The notes beneath the pieces were generated by a model. That model made no database searches. It worked only from the letters and a program-made list of their open reading frames with translations, and was not told where the DNA came from. A DNA stretch of 64,000 nt from assembly GCA_963974215.1 (NCBI GenBank), contig CAXBBL010000010.1, positions 120,071 through 184,070 of the forward strand, in the 5' to 3' direction. Within the stretch, counting starts at the first letter, position 1, and each line of letters opens with the position of its first letter. Below are positions 17,447 to 26,640 of the stretch, one piece after another. Made by a program: the position numbers and the translations under genes. This DNA is from Croceimicrobium sp963974215. Its GTDB lineage: Bacteria > Bacteroidota > Bacteroidia > Flavobacteriales > Schleiferiaceae.

Positions 17447-18886
17447 CTACTTCTGACTAGGCTTTATTAGCAGATAGGCATCTTTTAAAGGTAAAAGCCC
17501 CGAAGGAAGCGCGAGAACCGCAATAAAGCCCCCCATAAGTAAGGCTTGTTGCCACCAAATTAAAGGAAAGTAAATATTCAATAGTACGCTTCCGGCAATA
17601 GCAAAAGCTGAGTAAAGCGTTATTCGCAACCAAAACTGAAAACCATATTTCATCTGTAAATTTTTAAAGCATAAATACATCTGTACCAGCGCGGCTGCAG
17701 ACTGGGTAAACACCGTGGCCAATGCGGCCCCAAGAGCGCCATAGAAAGGAATTAAAAGTAAGTTGAGGATTACATTTAATAGAAAACCGACAAAAGCTAC
17801 TTTATTTAAAAGTTTCAAGTCGCCCTTCGCAGTAAGCAAAGTGCCAAAAACGAAGGTTGTACCAAAAGCCAAAGTACTAAAAAGCAGGGCCTGCAAAACC
17901 GGAGCACTACTAGCGCTATGATTATCATAAAGCATAGCCATTAAATCGGGGGCGGCGAAATAAGTGGCAATCGAAATAGTCAAACCCATCACAAACAATA
18001 GACTAAAAGCCAGCTTACTCAAGGCGGTAACCGACTCTTTCCGGGCTAGCATCCCCGAGAACATAGGTAATAGTAAAACTGAAAATAAATAAGCGGGTTG
18101 ATTGATGGCATCTAATAAACGAAAAGCCTGAGAGTATATACCGTTTTCTAAATCGCCTACCAATTGCTGCAGCATAACTGAATCTACTCGAGTATATAGG
18201 GCCATTAAAAAAATAAGCAGAGCGTATGGATAGCTACTTTTTAATCGTTGCAAAAATCCTTTTAGTTGTAGCTTGGGCATTACCCCTCTCACTCGGGGGT
18301 AGATGAGTACGAAAGCCAAGAGAGCAGCCAGCCCAAAACTTAGGGCTTGCAATTTAGCAAACAACTGAATGGTCATTTCCAAAGTATCACTAAAGTATAG
18401 GACATAACCTGCTAAGGCGATCATCATTAATTTATCGACCACACTCATTAAGCTGTCGTATTTAAAAAGATGCAAACCCGCCAAGTGGGCCCTAAAAAAT
18501 AGAATTAAGGAAGAAAGGGCCTGACCCAAAGCGAGGTAAAGTAAAACCGTCCACTGTGTTCCCAAGTAACCTAAAAAGTTACCGAGTACAAAAGCGGCCA
18601 AGAGGTAAACCAAGGCCAAAACTAATTTCAGCAAAATGAGGTCCGAAAAATGAGAAGCCACTTCCTCGGGATTACGTGAGATGCTGCGATTACTGTAATG
18701 CGCTAAGCCTAAATCTAACACGATATTTATAATCATGCTGAAACTTAAAACCGCGGCATAATAACCATAGGCTTCACCCCCAACCCTATTCTGTACGGCT
18801 AGGTCGATTCCAAAAATCCACAAGGGCTTTACTAAAACATTTACTAGGAGCAGTAAAAATAAACTGCCAACAAATTTCTTTTGCAT
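17447..18886 (-). CDS. Wzx-type polysaccharide flippase (MATE/MOP superfamily)
   Basis: The 479-aa protein has 12-14 predicted membrane helices. The N-terminal RVGGEAYGYYAAVLSFSMIINIVLDLGL pattern is typical of polysaccharide-biosynthesis flippases, which move undecaprenyl-linked oligosaccharides across the inner membrane. It heads the minus-strand surface-polysaccharide run. The start is divergent from the glycosyltransferase gene across a 49-base gap. A TACCTTCG, close to TAnnTTTG, stands 13 bases before its ATG. Confidence 0.85.
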   Translation of the reverse strand: MQKKFVGSLFLLLLVNVLVKPLWIFGIDLAVQNRVGGEAYGYYAAVLSFSMIINIVLDLGLAHYSNRSISRNPEEVASHFSDLILLKLVLALVYLLAAFVLGNFLGYLGTQWTVLLYLALGQALSSLILFFRAHLAGLHLFKYDSLMSVVDKLMMIALAGYVLYFSDTLEMTIQLFAKLQALSFGLAALLAFVLIYPRVRGVMPKLQLKGFLQRLKSSYPYALLIFLMALYTRVDSVMLQQLVGDLENGIYSQAFRLLDAINQPAYLFSVLLLPMFSGMLARKESVTALSKLAFSLLFVMGLTISIATYFAAPDLMAMLYDNHSASSAPVLQALLFSTLAFGTTFVFGTLLTAKGDLKLLNKVAFVGFLLNVILNLLLIPFYGALGAALATVFTQSAAALVQMYLCFKNLQMKYGFQFWLRITLYSAFAIAGSVLLNIYFPLIWWQQALLMGGFIAVLALPSGLLPLKDAYLLIKPSQK

Positions 18887-18923
18887 ATTATTCGCGCTGC
18901 GAAGGTAATCATTATGACAGGCT

Positions 18924-18931
18924 TATCTTTG
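18924..18931 (+). promoter_or_regulatory. -7 box of the glycosyltransferase-rnhB pair, abutting the GTG start
   Basis: TATCTTTG fits TAnnTTTG and ends four bases before the GTG at 18936, which again points to a leaderless transcript. The gap also holds the divergent flippase promoter. Confidence 0.5.
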
Positions 18932-18935
18932 CGCT

Positions 18936-20060
18936 GTGAAAATTGCTGTAAATACCCGTTTGCTTATCAAAGACAAACTCGACGGCATCGGCTACTTTAG
19001 CTACGAGGTGCTTTCGCGTTTAGTGCACAATCACCCTGAGGTGGAATGGCTCTTTATTTTCGACCGCAGCTACTCTAAGGAATTTATTTTTGGACCCAAT
19101 GTTACCGCAGTAAAAATTGGCCCACCTTCACGGCATGCGATATTATGGTGGATTTGGTTTCAACTAAGCATCCCCTTTATCCTCTGGAAACACAAAGTTG
19201 ACCTTTTTCTTTCCCCCGATGGTTATATTCCCACTTGGGGTAAAACCCCCGCTTTGCCGGTAATTCACGATATTAACTTCGAACATCAAAACCATAATCT
19301 CGATCCCGTATCGGGCGCATATATGCGCTATTTTTTTCCGCGCTTTGCTCGCTTCGGTAAACGCGTGGCCACCGTTTCCGAATTTTCGAAAAAAGACATT
19401 GCCACTTCTTATGCCATCGACGAGGCTAAATTAGATGTGGTTTATAATGGCGTAAGCGATAAGTTTAAGGCTTTAGGTCCGCAAAGTATTGAGGCCCAAA
19501 AAGAACGATGGACTAATGGTGCCAACTACCTGCTTTTTATTGGTTCCCTTAATCCCCGTAAAAATATTACCGGCATGCTAGAAGCTTACCAAATGTATCG
19601 CAGCCAGGGAGGTAAAGCAAAATTCATTATAGCTGGTGCCAATATGTTGGGAGCGAAAGAAATTGAAAAGCAGCATAGCCTTCACCCATTTCACGAGGAT
19701 ATTATTTTTACAGGCCGCCTGGCCGAAGAAGATTTGATTCCTCTTTTAGGAGCCGCCCAAGCCCTTTGTTTTGTTTCTCATTTTGAAGGTTTTGGCATCC
19801 CCATTTTAGAAGCCTTTAAAAGCGACTGTCCGGTAATTACCGCCAACAATACTGCCATGCCAGAAGTAGCAGGAGCTGCCGCTTGGCTCTGCGATTCAAA
19901 CAATAGTGCAGAAATTGCTCAAGCTATGTTGGAAAGCGAAAAAGAAAAAATTCGCCAAGATTATATTAAAAAAGGGCGCGTTCAGGTGCAGAAATTCAGC
20001 TGGGAGCAATCGGCCGAGATGATGTGGAACAGTATTAAAAAGTGTTTTGTAAATGACTAA
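18936..20060 (+). CDS. GT4-family glycosyltransferase
   Basis: The 374-aa GT-B enzyme starts with GTG (VKIAVNTRLL-x-KDKLDGIGYF). Its C-terminal half holds YLLFIGSLNPRKNITGMLEAY and the E-x7-E motif in FEGFGIPILEAF, both features of GT4 retaining transferases. It should add a sugar to a lipid-linked glycan, in line with the adjacent flippase and chain-length genes. Acceptor and donor are unknown. It overlaps rnhB by 8 bases. Confidence 0.88.
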   Translation: MKIAVNTRLLIKDKLDGIGYFSYEVLSRLVHNHPEVEWLFIFDRSYSKEFIFGPNVTAVKIGPPSRHAILWWIWFQLSIPFILWKHKVDLFLSPDGYIPTWGKTPALPVIHDINFEHQNHNLDPVSGAYMRYFFPRFARFGKRVATVSEFSKKDIATSYAIDEAKLDVVYNGVSDKFKALGPQSIEAQKERWTNGANYLLFIGSLNPRKNITGMLEAYQMYRSQGGKAKFIIAGANMLGAKEIEKQHSLHPFHEDIIFTGRLAEEDLIPLLGAAQALCFVSHFEGFGIPILEAFKSDCPVITANNTAMPEVAGAAAWLCDSNNSAEIAQAMLESEKEKIRQDYIKKGRVQVQKFSWEQSAEMMWNSIKKCFVND

Positions 20061-20640
20061 ACTGAAAGGCCTCCTTAAAGCAGGTCGACTGGAAGCGGGT
20101 TGCGATGAAGCGGGCCGAGGCTGTCTGGCTGGACCCGTATTTGCCGCAGCCGTAATTCTACCTGCCAATTTTCGCTCGCCCTTACTGAACGATTCTAAGC
20201 AAATTACCGAAAGTAATCGCCTTGCCTTGCGCGAGCTGATTGAAAAGAAAGCAATTGCCTGGGCCGTGGGCGTAGTGAGTCACGAAGAAATTGATGCGAT
20301 TAATATTTTACAGGCTTCCTTTTTAGCCATGCATCGTGCAGTTGATCAGTTGCAAACAAAACCCGAGATTCTCCTAATCGATGGCAATCGCTTTAAAACC
20401 TATGAAGGCATTCCTCACCAATGCGAAATAAAAGGGGACGGTCGGATAAAAAGTATTGCCGCCGCTTCCATTCTTGCCAAAACTTACCGCGATGAATACA
20501 TGGAAAAGCTAGCGCAGGAATATCCACATTATAACTGGCAACAAAACAAAGGCTATCCTACAAAATCGCATCGCACCGCCATAAAAGAACATGGAATCAG
20601 CCCCTACCATCGTAAAACTTTCCGACTTCTTCCCGCTTAA
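20053..20640 (+). CDS. rnhB: Ribonuclease HII
   Basis: The 195-aa enzyme removes ribonucleotides and RNA from RNA-DNA hybrids. The DEDD metal residues are visible in GCDEAGRGCLAGPV (D and E), LLIDGN and AKTYRDEYM. The following YNWQQNKGYPTKSHRTAIKEHGISPYHRKTF is the usual C-terminal signature. Its start overlaps the upstream glycosyltransferase by 8 bases. A decayed palindromic repeat begins 26 bases after its stop. Confidence 0.95.
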   Translation: MTKLKGLLKAGRLEAGCDEAGRGCLAGPVFAAAVILPANFRSPLLNDSKQITESNRLALRELIEKKAIAWAVGVVSHEEIDAINILQASFLAMHRAVDQLQTKPEILLIDGNRFKTYEGIPHQCEIKGDGRIKSIAAASILAKTYRDEYMEKLAQEYPHYNWQQNKGYPTKSHRTAIKEHGISPYHRKTFRLLPA

Positions 20641-20665
20641 GGTAAATCACCTAATTCTTCACAAC

Positions 20666-20924
20666 CCGAGCTCGACCTAAAATTATGTCTCAGACCACTT
20701 ATAAATAATGAGTTCGAGCAAAGCGAAGAAAATAGAAGCGGACAATGTGAAGTGGCGAAGCGAAGAAAACTACTGTTTAAGAAGTGCTATTATACCCGTT
20801 TCCATAAAAAAATCCAAAATCCTTCGTCTACTTTTTTTACTGTAGCCCGCTATAGCTGCACCTTGTAGCCTTGCCTTTTCTTTTTTTTGAAAATCTGAGG
20901 ATTTTAATTTATAGTCGCACTCAG
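20666..20924. repeat. Palindromic intergenic element, long decayed copy
   Basis: The left arm (20666-20694) contains CGACCTAAAATTA and ends TCTCAGA. The right arm (20894-20924) begins TCTGAGG and ends CACTCAG. The first 120 or so bases align by position with the two copies near 50-52 kb (AGCGAAG block, then AAAACTACT). About 77 extra bases lie before the right arm. The right arm has several mismatches. The downstream gene's -7 box begins six bases after it. Confidence 0.7.
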
Positions 20925-20929
20925 GTTTT

Positions 20930-20937
20930 TACTTTTG
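20930..20937 (+). promoter_or_regulatory. -7 box of the 872-aa lipoprotein gene
   Basis: TACTTTTG matches TAnnTTTG, 16 bases before the ATG. Any -33 element would lie in the right arm of the adjacent repeat. Confidence 0.5.
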
Positions 20938-20953
20938 TGCAAATTCTCTTTAC

Positions 20954-23572
20954 ATGAAACTGCGATATTTCTTTTTATTGGCGGCTGGTCTGCTTAGCAG
21001 TGCGTGTAGCACGGAGAAGGTCGAAGCAACCAATCTCTACCAACTAATACCCAACAATACCGTGTGGTTAGCGCATATTAATGATTGGTCTAAGGTAGAA
21101 AAGGCCGCCCACAATTCTCGCGTTTACCATCATCTCGACAAACTGCCTTCGCTCCATCAAATTAGCAGGAATTGGCTGGACTTAAAAAACAGCTTACCAG
21201 GCGATAGCTTGGAGCTTTTAAAAGACTTCCCCGATGCGCTTTTATGCGAATCTCTAAGTGGTGCGGAAAAATACGATTGGCTTCTAATTGCCCCTAAAAA
21301 TGATCTAAAATTTAAAGCTTGGCAAAAATTACTATCTGACCCATTTAAAATAAGCAGCAGCGATTATACCGGCAAGGAAATCCTAAAAATTGAAAGCCAG
21401 TCGAAATTAGTTTTATATCTCCATTACGATAAAGATTACCTGCTCCTTTCCCCCAGTCGCATACCCATTGAAAACAGCTTGCGCCAGATTGGCAACCCCA
21501 ATATTTGGACCGACGACCTCAACTTAAAAAACCTCCACCAAACCCGTAATAACAGTGCCGTAGCTAATATTTTCATTCACCTAGAATTGGCGAATGATTA
21601 CCTTAAAGCGCTCTATAAAAATGCCCAATTTGATTACCTACAGCATCTTGGTGATTGGGCAGTTTTAGATTTAGAAGCCGAAAAACAAGATCTCATTTTA
21701 ACAGGCCTGATAAATCATCCGCAAGAAGGCTTTAGTTACCCCGAAGTTCTTAATGATGTACACAGCGATAATATTGATGCTTCGCAAATTGTACCGCAAA
21801 ACGTAGCAAGCTGGATTCACCTTAATGTGGGAAATATTGGTCAGTATGATCGCAGCTATCAATCTTATTTAGAAGCCAACGGCCTATTGGAAAATCACCA
21901 AAGCCTAGTGGGGAAACTACCCGCTGGCAGTGCCGATAAAATTTTGGGCATCATTGACAATGAAATGGGTGTTTTCAGTGCAGGGCGTAGCAATGCCCAA
22001 GCTTTTCACTTTGCCTATTTTAATTTCCGCGACGAAGATCTGTGCAAGGAAAGCCTCGAATCTTTAGCTGACAGCAATTTTATTGAGGGTTATCGCGGTC
22101 ATATCGTTAGAAGGATAAAAGCGCTCAATCTCTTGCCCCGCCTATTTGGCCGGCTTTTCGCCGAGATGCACCAACCGTTCTATGTGTTGCATAATGACTT
22201 TGTGATTTTCGCGGAGGACCAAAACTCACTAAAGGTCCTTTTAAATGATCTTTTAGATGATAAGCGCCTCTATAAATCCTCTTCTTACCAAAGCCTCGCT
22301 AACGAATTACCTGGTAAAAGCCACATCCAAATAGTTACCGGTTTTCCTGAATGGCTGCCTAATCAATTGCCGCAGCTCAAGAAAAAAGCCGCCCAAGAAC
22401 TAGAAGAGAAATTAGATAGTCTTAGCGAAATCAAATGGGGCATTTTGCAATTACGCGTTGACGATAAGAAAAGCTTTGTAAGCCTTCAATTGCGTGAGGA
22501 AAAAGCCATTATTGAAAAAATTAGTCGCCAATGGACCACCCAATTAGAAGCCAAACCTAAGGGTGAACCGCAGTTTCTTAAAAATCATCTTAACCAGAAG
22601 TACGACATTGCCTTAAGCGACGAAAATAATCATCTCTATCTCATCTCCCGTAAGGGTGAAGTATATTGGAATAAAGCTTTAGACGGCCCTATAATTGGCA
22701 GCATTCGCCAAGTAGATATTTACCGAAACAACAAACTACAAATGGTTTTCAATACCGCAAACACCTTGTATGCGGTAGACCGTTTAGGCCGCGATGTGGA
22801 AGGCTTCCCCGTGAAATTACCAGCGAAGGCAACCGCACCTTTAGGCGTTTTTAATTACGATGAAGCGCGTAATTATCGCTTGGTGGTTCCTTGTGGTAAG
22901 AAGCTTCTCAATTACGATGTGGAAGGCAAGCCCGTGCAGGGTTGGGACTTTAAAGAGGCCGATGATGAAATAATAAGCGAGCCGCAGCATTTCAGTGTAA
23001 AAGGCGCCGATATTATTGTCTGCCTTAGCGCTACCGGAAAGCTTTATCAATTAAATCGCCGCGGAGAAGAACGCTTTGTGATTGATCAAAAAATTGAAGA
23101 ATTAAAAACCAGTTTCTACCTAAAAGAGGGCGAAAGCCTGAAAGAGTCGGAACTAATTGCGGGCAGTAATTCGGGCAAAATGTATGTAATAAATCCGCAA
23201 TCGAAAGTAGACGCGATCTATCTCGACGAAGGCCACCCCGCCGACCACCTCATTTATTTCGAAGGCCGCTATATTTTTAGCAACGATGAAGAGCTTTTTG
23301 TAAAAGATGAAAAGCGCCCTTTTAAAGCAAGCTTCGAATCGGATATAAAGGTTAAACCCAAGGCCATGCTGCAAAACAACCGCTTTTACGTAGCCGCTTT
23401 CGCAGAAGGAGCAGAAGAAATTCGCCTCTTTAATGAGGAAGGCAAATTAGTGGATGGCTTTCCTGTTTTTGCGCAAGGACCTTTCGACATGGGATCGTTA
23501 AACCGCGATAACAATCTCAATATTGTTACCTACAGCAATGATGGTACTGTAATCTGCTACAAATTACAGTAA
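20954..23572 (+). CDS. Large lipoprotein of unknown function with C-terminal propeller-like repeats
   Basis: The 872-aa protein begins with a lipoprotein signal (lipobox SSAC, Cys18). I do not recognise the N-terminal two thirds; segments such as VWLAHINDWSKVEKAAHNSRVYHHL and YVLHNDFVIFAEDQNSLKVLLNDL recall bacterial DUF3352-like proteins, but I am not sure. From about residue 545 the pattern changes to repeated short strands (NHLYLISRKGEVYWNKAL, TLYAVDRLGRDVEGFPVKL, GKLYQLNRRGEE, EIRLFNEEGKLVDGFPVF), which look like blades of a PQQ/WD-like beta-propeller. It is convergent with the glucosaminidase gene with no gap between stop codons. Confidence 0.75.
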   Translation: MKLRYFFLLAAGLLSSACSTEKVEATNLYQLIPNNTVWLAHINDWSKVEKAAHNSRVYHHLDKLPSLHQISRNWLDLKNSLPGDSLELLKDFPDALLCESLSGAEKYDWLLIAPKNDLKFKAWQKLLSDPFKISSSDYTGKEILKIESQSKLVLYLHYDKDYLLLSPSRIPIENSLRQIGNPNIWTDDLNLKNLHQTRNNSAVANIFIHLELANDYLKALYKNAQFDYLQHLGDWAVLDLEAEKQDLILTGLINHPQEGFSYPEVLNDVHSDNIDASQIVPQNVASWIHLNVGNIGQYDRSYQSYLEANGLLENHQSLVGKLPAGSADKILGIIDNEMGVFSAGRSNAQAFHFAYFNFRDEDLCKESLESLADSNFIEGYRGHIVRRIKALNLLPRLFGRLFAEMHQPFYVLHNDFVIFAEDQNSLKVLLNDLLDDKRLYKSSSYQSLANELPGKSHIQIVTGFPEWLPNQLPQLKKKAAQELEEKLDSLSEIKWGILQLRVDDKKSFVSLQLREEKAIIEKISRQWTTQLEAKPKGEPQFLKNHLNQKYDIALSDENNHLYLISRKGEVYWNKALDGPIIGSIRQVDIYRNNKLQMVFNTANTLYAVDRLGRDVEGFPVKLPAKATAPLGVFNYDEARNYRLVVPCGKKLLNYDVEGKPVQGWDFKEADDEIISEPQHFSVKGADIIVCLSATGKLYQLNRRGEERFVIDQKIEELKTSFYLKEGESLKESELIAGSNSGKMYVINPQSKVDAIYLDEGHPADHLIYFEGRYIFSNDEELFVKDEKRPFKASFESDIKVKPKAMLQNNRFYVAAFAEGAEEIRLFNEEGKLVDGFPVFAQGPFDMGSLNRDNNLNIVTYSNDGTVICYKLQ

Positions 23573-24466
23573 TTATCGCAGCTCTAGGCGGGTTCCTACT
23601 TTTGGTTGCTCGCCCACATTTAAATCGTTGCGACGGTACAATTTTTCGAGACGTACCCCAAATTTTTGGGAAATAGCATACATGTCCTCTCCTTCTTGCA
23701 CCAAGTGAAAACGATGTTCACGACTCGCACGGCGGCGTTTAGGCTGCAAGTAAATTATTTGTCCATCTTCTATGGTAGCATCGTAACGCAAGTCATTATA
23801 TTCTAGTAAATCCTCGGCTTTGCAATCGGCAAATTGGGCAATGCTTTCGAAGCTATCACCGCTTCGTGCTACAATGTATTTTACTTTATTAGAACTGAGT
23901 TTCACTAAATGCTCATCCGCGAAAGCGGCCGCCTCTCCGGCAATGGGCGGAAGATCTTTGATAGTCGCATCGATTTTATCAAAGCGATGTAGTTCGTGGC
24001 GTTCAATGAGATCAATTAATAAATCGGCGTACTTTCTATTGGTGGCATAACCTGCCTTTTTAAGGCCCTTCGCCCAAGCTTTATAGTCGGTAGGCGACTC
24101 TTCAAACAAAAAGGCATAGCGGGTGCGGGTGGTAAGAAAAAGAGAATGATCGCGAAAACTCTCTTCCGCATTTTTATAGGACCGGAAGCACTCGCCCTTT
24201 TCATCATCGTCGGCGTAAATCTTTTTCCCTTCCCATTCTAAATGACATTTAATCCCAAAGTGGTTATTGCCTTCGGTAGCTAATTTACTGCGTCCATTGG
24301 CCGATTCTAAAATACCCTGCGCCAAGGTTATACTGGCAGGAATTCCATAAGCCTGCATTTCTGCTTGCGCTACTTTATGCCATTTTTCGATATATACTTC
24401 ACTAGGCGATTGGGCCGCAAGAGCAAAGTATATCAGACTAAATAAGGCGATAAGTTTAAGCTTCAT
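23573..24466 (-). CDS. Secreted glucosaminidase with two LysM repeats
   Basis: The 297-aa protein has a signal peptide ending ALAAQ, then a FlgJ/glucosaminidase-type domain: ITLAQGILESANGRSKLATEGNNHFGIKCH with the catalytic Glu, then FRSYKNAEESFRDHS and YATNRKYADLLIDLIERHEL. Two LysM modules follow (about 195-240 and 250-297). It should cleave peptidoglycan glycan strands. It overlaps the upstream deaminase-like gene by 11 bases. Confidence 0.9.
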   Translation of the reverse strand: MKLKLIALFSLIYFALAAQSPSEVYIEKWHKVAQAEMQAYGIPASITLAQGILESANGRSKLATEGNNHFGIKCHLEWEGKKIYADDDEKGECFRSYKNAEESFRDHSLFLTTRTRYAFLFEESPTDYKAWAKGLKKAGYATNRKYADLLIDLIERHELHRFDKIDATIKDLPPIAGEAAAFADEHLVKLSSNKVKYIVARSGDSFESIAQFADCKAEDLLEYNDLRYDATIEDGQIIYLQPKRRRASREHRFHLVQEGEDMYAISQKFGVRLEKLYRRNDLNVGEQPKVGTRLELR

Positions 24467-25412
24467 AATTTATAGTTTCAAGGTTTCTGGCACGCAGCCT
24501 ATTATTCATTCCTGCAATGCCCTGCAAGCCACCACTGTGCAGCGCGAGTATTTTTGATCCAACGGAAAACAGGCCCGCATCGATATCCTGTAAAAGTCCA
24601 AAAAACATTTTACCCGTATAAACGGGATCCAGTTTAAATGCGTATTGGGCTTGAAAAGCATTTAAAAAAGTCACTAATTCGGGTGTGATTTTCCCATAGC
24701 CGCCAAAGTGGTAAGGGTCGCGTAATATTAATTTTTGCTGCAAAGCGCGCAAGGAAACTTGCTGCGATTGGTGGTTTTCAAAATAGGCCAAGAGCTGATT
24801 AAAAATGGCTGGCACTAAAAACTGTCCGCCCTTTAAAGCAGGATAAAGTAATAGTTTTTTCACTTTATCGGAAGCCAAAACACCCGCCGCCGTAGTTCCC
24901 GTACCTCCTGCTATGGCCCAATAGTCAAAATCGCTCTCTACTTCGGTGGGGATTTCCAAACAACCTTGCAGCCCAAGCGGACCTTTACCTCCTTCGGGAA
25001 TAATATAAACCTGAGGCATAAGCAGGGCTAGCGTTCGCAAAAACTTAGGGTCGTCTTTGGTGTCGTATTGCTTACGCGAGATGCCTTCAATGCGCATTCC
25101 TTTGTTCAGGCAGAATTCGAGGGTGGGGTTGTTTTGCATTTCCTCCTCTCCTCTAATTAGAGCGTGAGTGGGAATTTCGCAAAGTTCACCCAAAGCTGCG
25201 GTGGCTGCAATATGATTGGAAAAGGCGCCACCAAAAGTTAAGATTTCGCTTTTCGCACTTCTTTCGAAAGAAGCCAGATGATGTTTGAGCTTACGCCACT
25301 TATTACCACTAATTTCAGGATGAATAAGATCATCGCGCTTCACCCAGAGCTCTACTCCTTTTCGCTCCAGCACAAATTCGAGGCGCGAAGCCTTAGTATG
25401 GATTTCCCACAT
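24456..25412 (-). CDS. PLP-dependent ACC deaminase / D-cysteine desulfhydrase family protein
   Basis: The protein (about 318 aa) is a fold-type II PLP enzyme. The PLP lysine lies in EISGNKWRKLKHHL, followed by the phosphate-contact FGGAFSNHIAATAALG and a later AGGTGTTAAG loop. Members act on 1-aminocyclopropane-1-carboxylate or D-cysteine; the sequence alone does not decide, and many bacterial homologues prefer D-cysteine. I chose the ATG at 25412, because a -7 box ends five bases upstream of it. The longer frame from 25469 would run through that promoter. Confidence 0.85.
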   Translation of the reverse strand: MWEIHTKASRLEFVLERKGVELWVKRDDLIHPEISGNKWRKLKHHLASFERSAKSEILTFGGAFSNHIAATAALGELCEIPTHALIRGEEEMQNNPTLEFCLNKGMRIEGISRKQYDTKDDPKFLRTLALLMPQVYIIPEGGKGPLGLQGCLEIPTEVESDFDYWAIAGGTGTTAAGVLASDKVKKLLLYPALKGGQFLVPAIFNQLLAYFENHQSQQVSLRALQQKLILRDPYHFGGYGKITPELVTFLNAFQAQYAFKLDPVYTGKMFFGLLQDIDAGLFSVGSKILALHSGGLQGIAGMNNRLRARNLETINYEA

Positions 25413-25417
25413 GGCGG

Positions 25418-25425
25418 CAAATCTA
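25418..25425 (-). promoter_or_regulatory. -7 box of the deaminase-glucosaminidase pair, abutting the ATG
   Basis: TAGATTTG on the minus strand fits TAnnTTTG and ends five bases before the chosen ATG, so it decides the start and suggests a leaderless message. Confidence 0.5.
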
Positions 25426-25543
25426 AGGAATAGGGAGAGTTGATAACCACGAAAGGCTAACAAAACCACTAGCCAACTGTCAGTCTGACTAATTTATTTC
25501 GAAATCTTCTTTTCATTCAAAAAGGATTACAACCGAAGTCATG

Positions 25544-26548
25544 TTAATACCGATCGATGATATGACTGGGCGAAATACCGTATTGTTTTTTAAAATTGGC
25601 CGAAAAGGTTTGACTGCTATTGTAACCGACCTCCAAACAAACTTCGCGGATGGATAAATTACTAGCGGGATTGGTAAGCATATCGTAAGCCTTGGCTAAA
25701 CGGAGATCGCGTAAATAATCGGAAAACGTCATTTGTAGCTCGTCGCTGAAATGACGTTGCAACCAGCGCGGACTAACCTCGAAGCGCTCGGAGAGCTTAC
25801 TGATGCTAATGGCTTTATGAAGATTTTCTCGCACATAAGCCATTACTTCTTGAAAGAGATTGATCTCTTGCTTCTTATCTTTCTTTACATCGGAATCTGC
25901 GAAAGCGGAAGTACCCGCCAGTAAAAGCATGGCTTTGTTTAAAATTTTAAGCACCAGACTTTCTGCTAAAAAGAGGTTATGCACATCCTTATCGAGCGGT
26001 AAATATTTTAACTGATTAAAGAGAGCTCCTAAAAATTGATCTTCGGGACGATGCACAATCATTTGCTCATCGTTTAGTCGATTTATAATTACCGAACTAC
26101 TAGCAAATTTTTGCAAAATCCTTTGCAACACCTTATCATTAAAAGAAATATTTAAGGTTTCGTAGGGCTTGGAAGATTCGATTAATTGATAGCTTAAATC
26201 GCTATTTTGGCGATAAATTGCAATGGCTGGAGCTTGCACACGCACGCCTTCTTGACCATCACCACGGTGAAAATTAAATGCCCCTGTAAAAATGTAACCT
26301 ACCGTAAAAAGCGGCTCGTCCAGCTTCAACTCTACATTAACATCATCCTTTAAGGAGGCTTTGGTCCACTTAATGGTATAGTTACCAATACCTTGCACCG
26401 AACTAACATCAATCCTTCCTAAGCCTTCTTCTTCAAAAAAGGCCCGATACTCTGATAAAAACAGATCGTTGGCGCTTTTAAAAGCCTCTCTATGTAGAGT
26501 GTTTTTTCGGAGCACTCCCGAGTACTCTTCCCAACTTAAACTCTTCAT
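25544..26548 (-). CDS. AraC-family transcriptional regulator
   Basis: The protein (about 334 aa) ends with the double helix-turn-helix of AraC/XylS regulators: ISKLSERFEVSPRWLQRHFSDELQMTFSDYLRDLRLAKAYDML, then SIREVCLEVGYNSSQTFSANFKKQYGISPS. The N-terminal 220 residues have a cupin-like ligand domain (VGYIFTGAFNFHRGDGQEGVRVQAPAIAIYRQNS). An ATG at 26569 would add seven residues. A TACTTTG just above it suggests transcription starts near there, so I prefer 26548. Its target is unknown. The next gene is divergent. Confidence 0.85.
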   Translation of the reverse strand: MKSLSWEEYSGVLRKNTLHREAFKSANDLFLSEYRAFFEEEGLGRIDVSSVQGIGNYTIKWTKASLKDDVNVELKLDEPLFTVGYIFTGAFNFHRGDGQEGVRVQAPAIAIYRQNSDLSYQLIESSKPYETLNISFNDKVLQRILQKFASSSVIINRLNDEQMIVHRPEDQFLGALFNQLKYLPLDKDVHNLFLAESLVLKILNKAMLLLAGTSAFADSDVKKDKKQEINLFQEVMAYVRENLHKAISISKLSERFEVSPRWLQRHFSDELQMTFSDYLRDLRLAKAYDMLTNPASNLSIREVCLEVGYNSSQTFSANFKKQYGISPSHIIDRY

Positions 26549-26620
26549 TCCCTTATTCCATTTGCACAAAGTAAAGAAAAACTACCAAGGCAAGGATTAA
26601 AACACCTCTTTGCATTATTG

Positions 26621-26628
26621 TATTTTTG
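26621..26628 (+). promoter_or_regulatory. -7 box of the DUF5522-hutU pair
   Basis: TATTTTTG matches TAnnTTTG, 12 bases before the ATG of the 51-aa gene. A TTTG occurs only 8 bases upstream, too close to be a -33. Confidence 0.5.
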
Positions 26629-26640
26629 CCAAAAAAATAA

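Larger units (their letters stand above)
20641..20953. other. 313-base intergenic region
   Basis: The region holds the long repeat copy (20666-20924), T-runs near 20830 and 20880 that could help end rnhB transcription, and a -7 box at 20930. No ORF of note is present. Confidence 0.7.
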
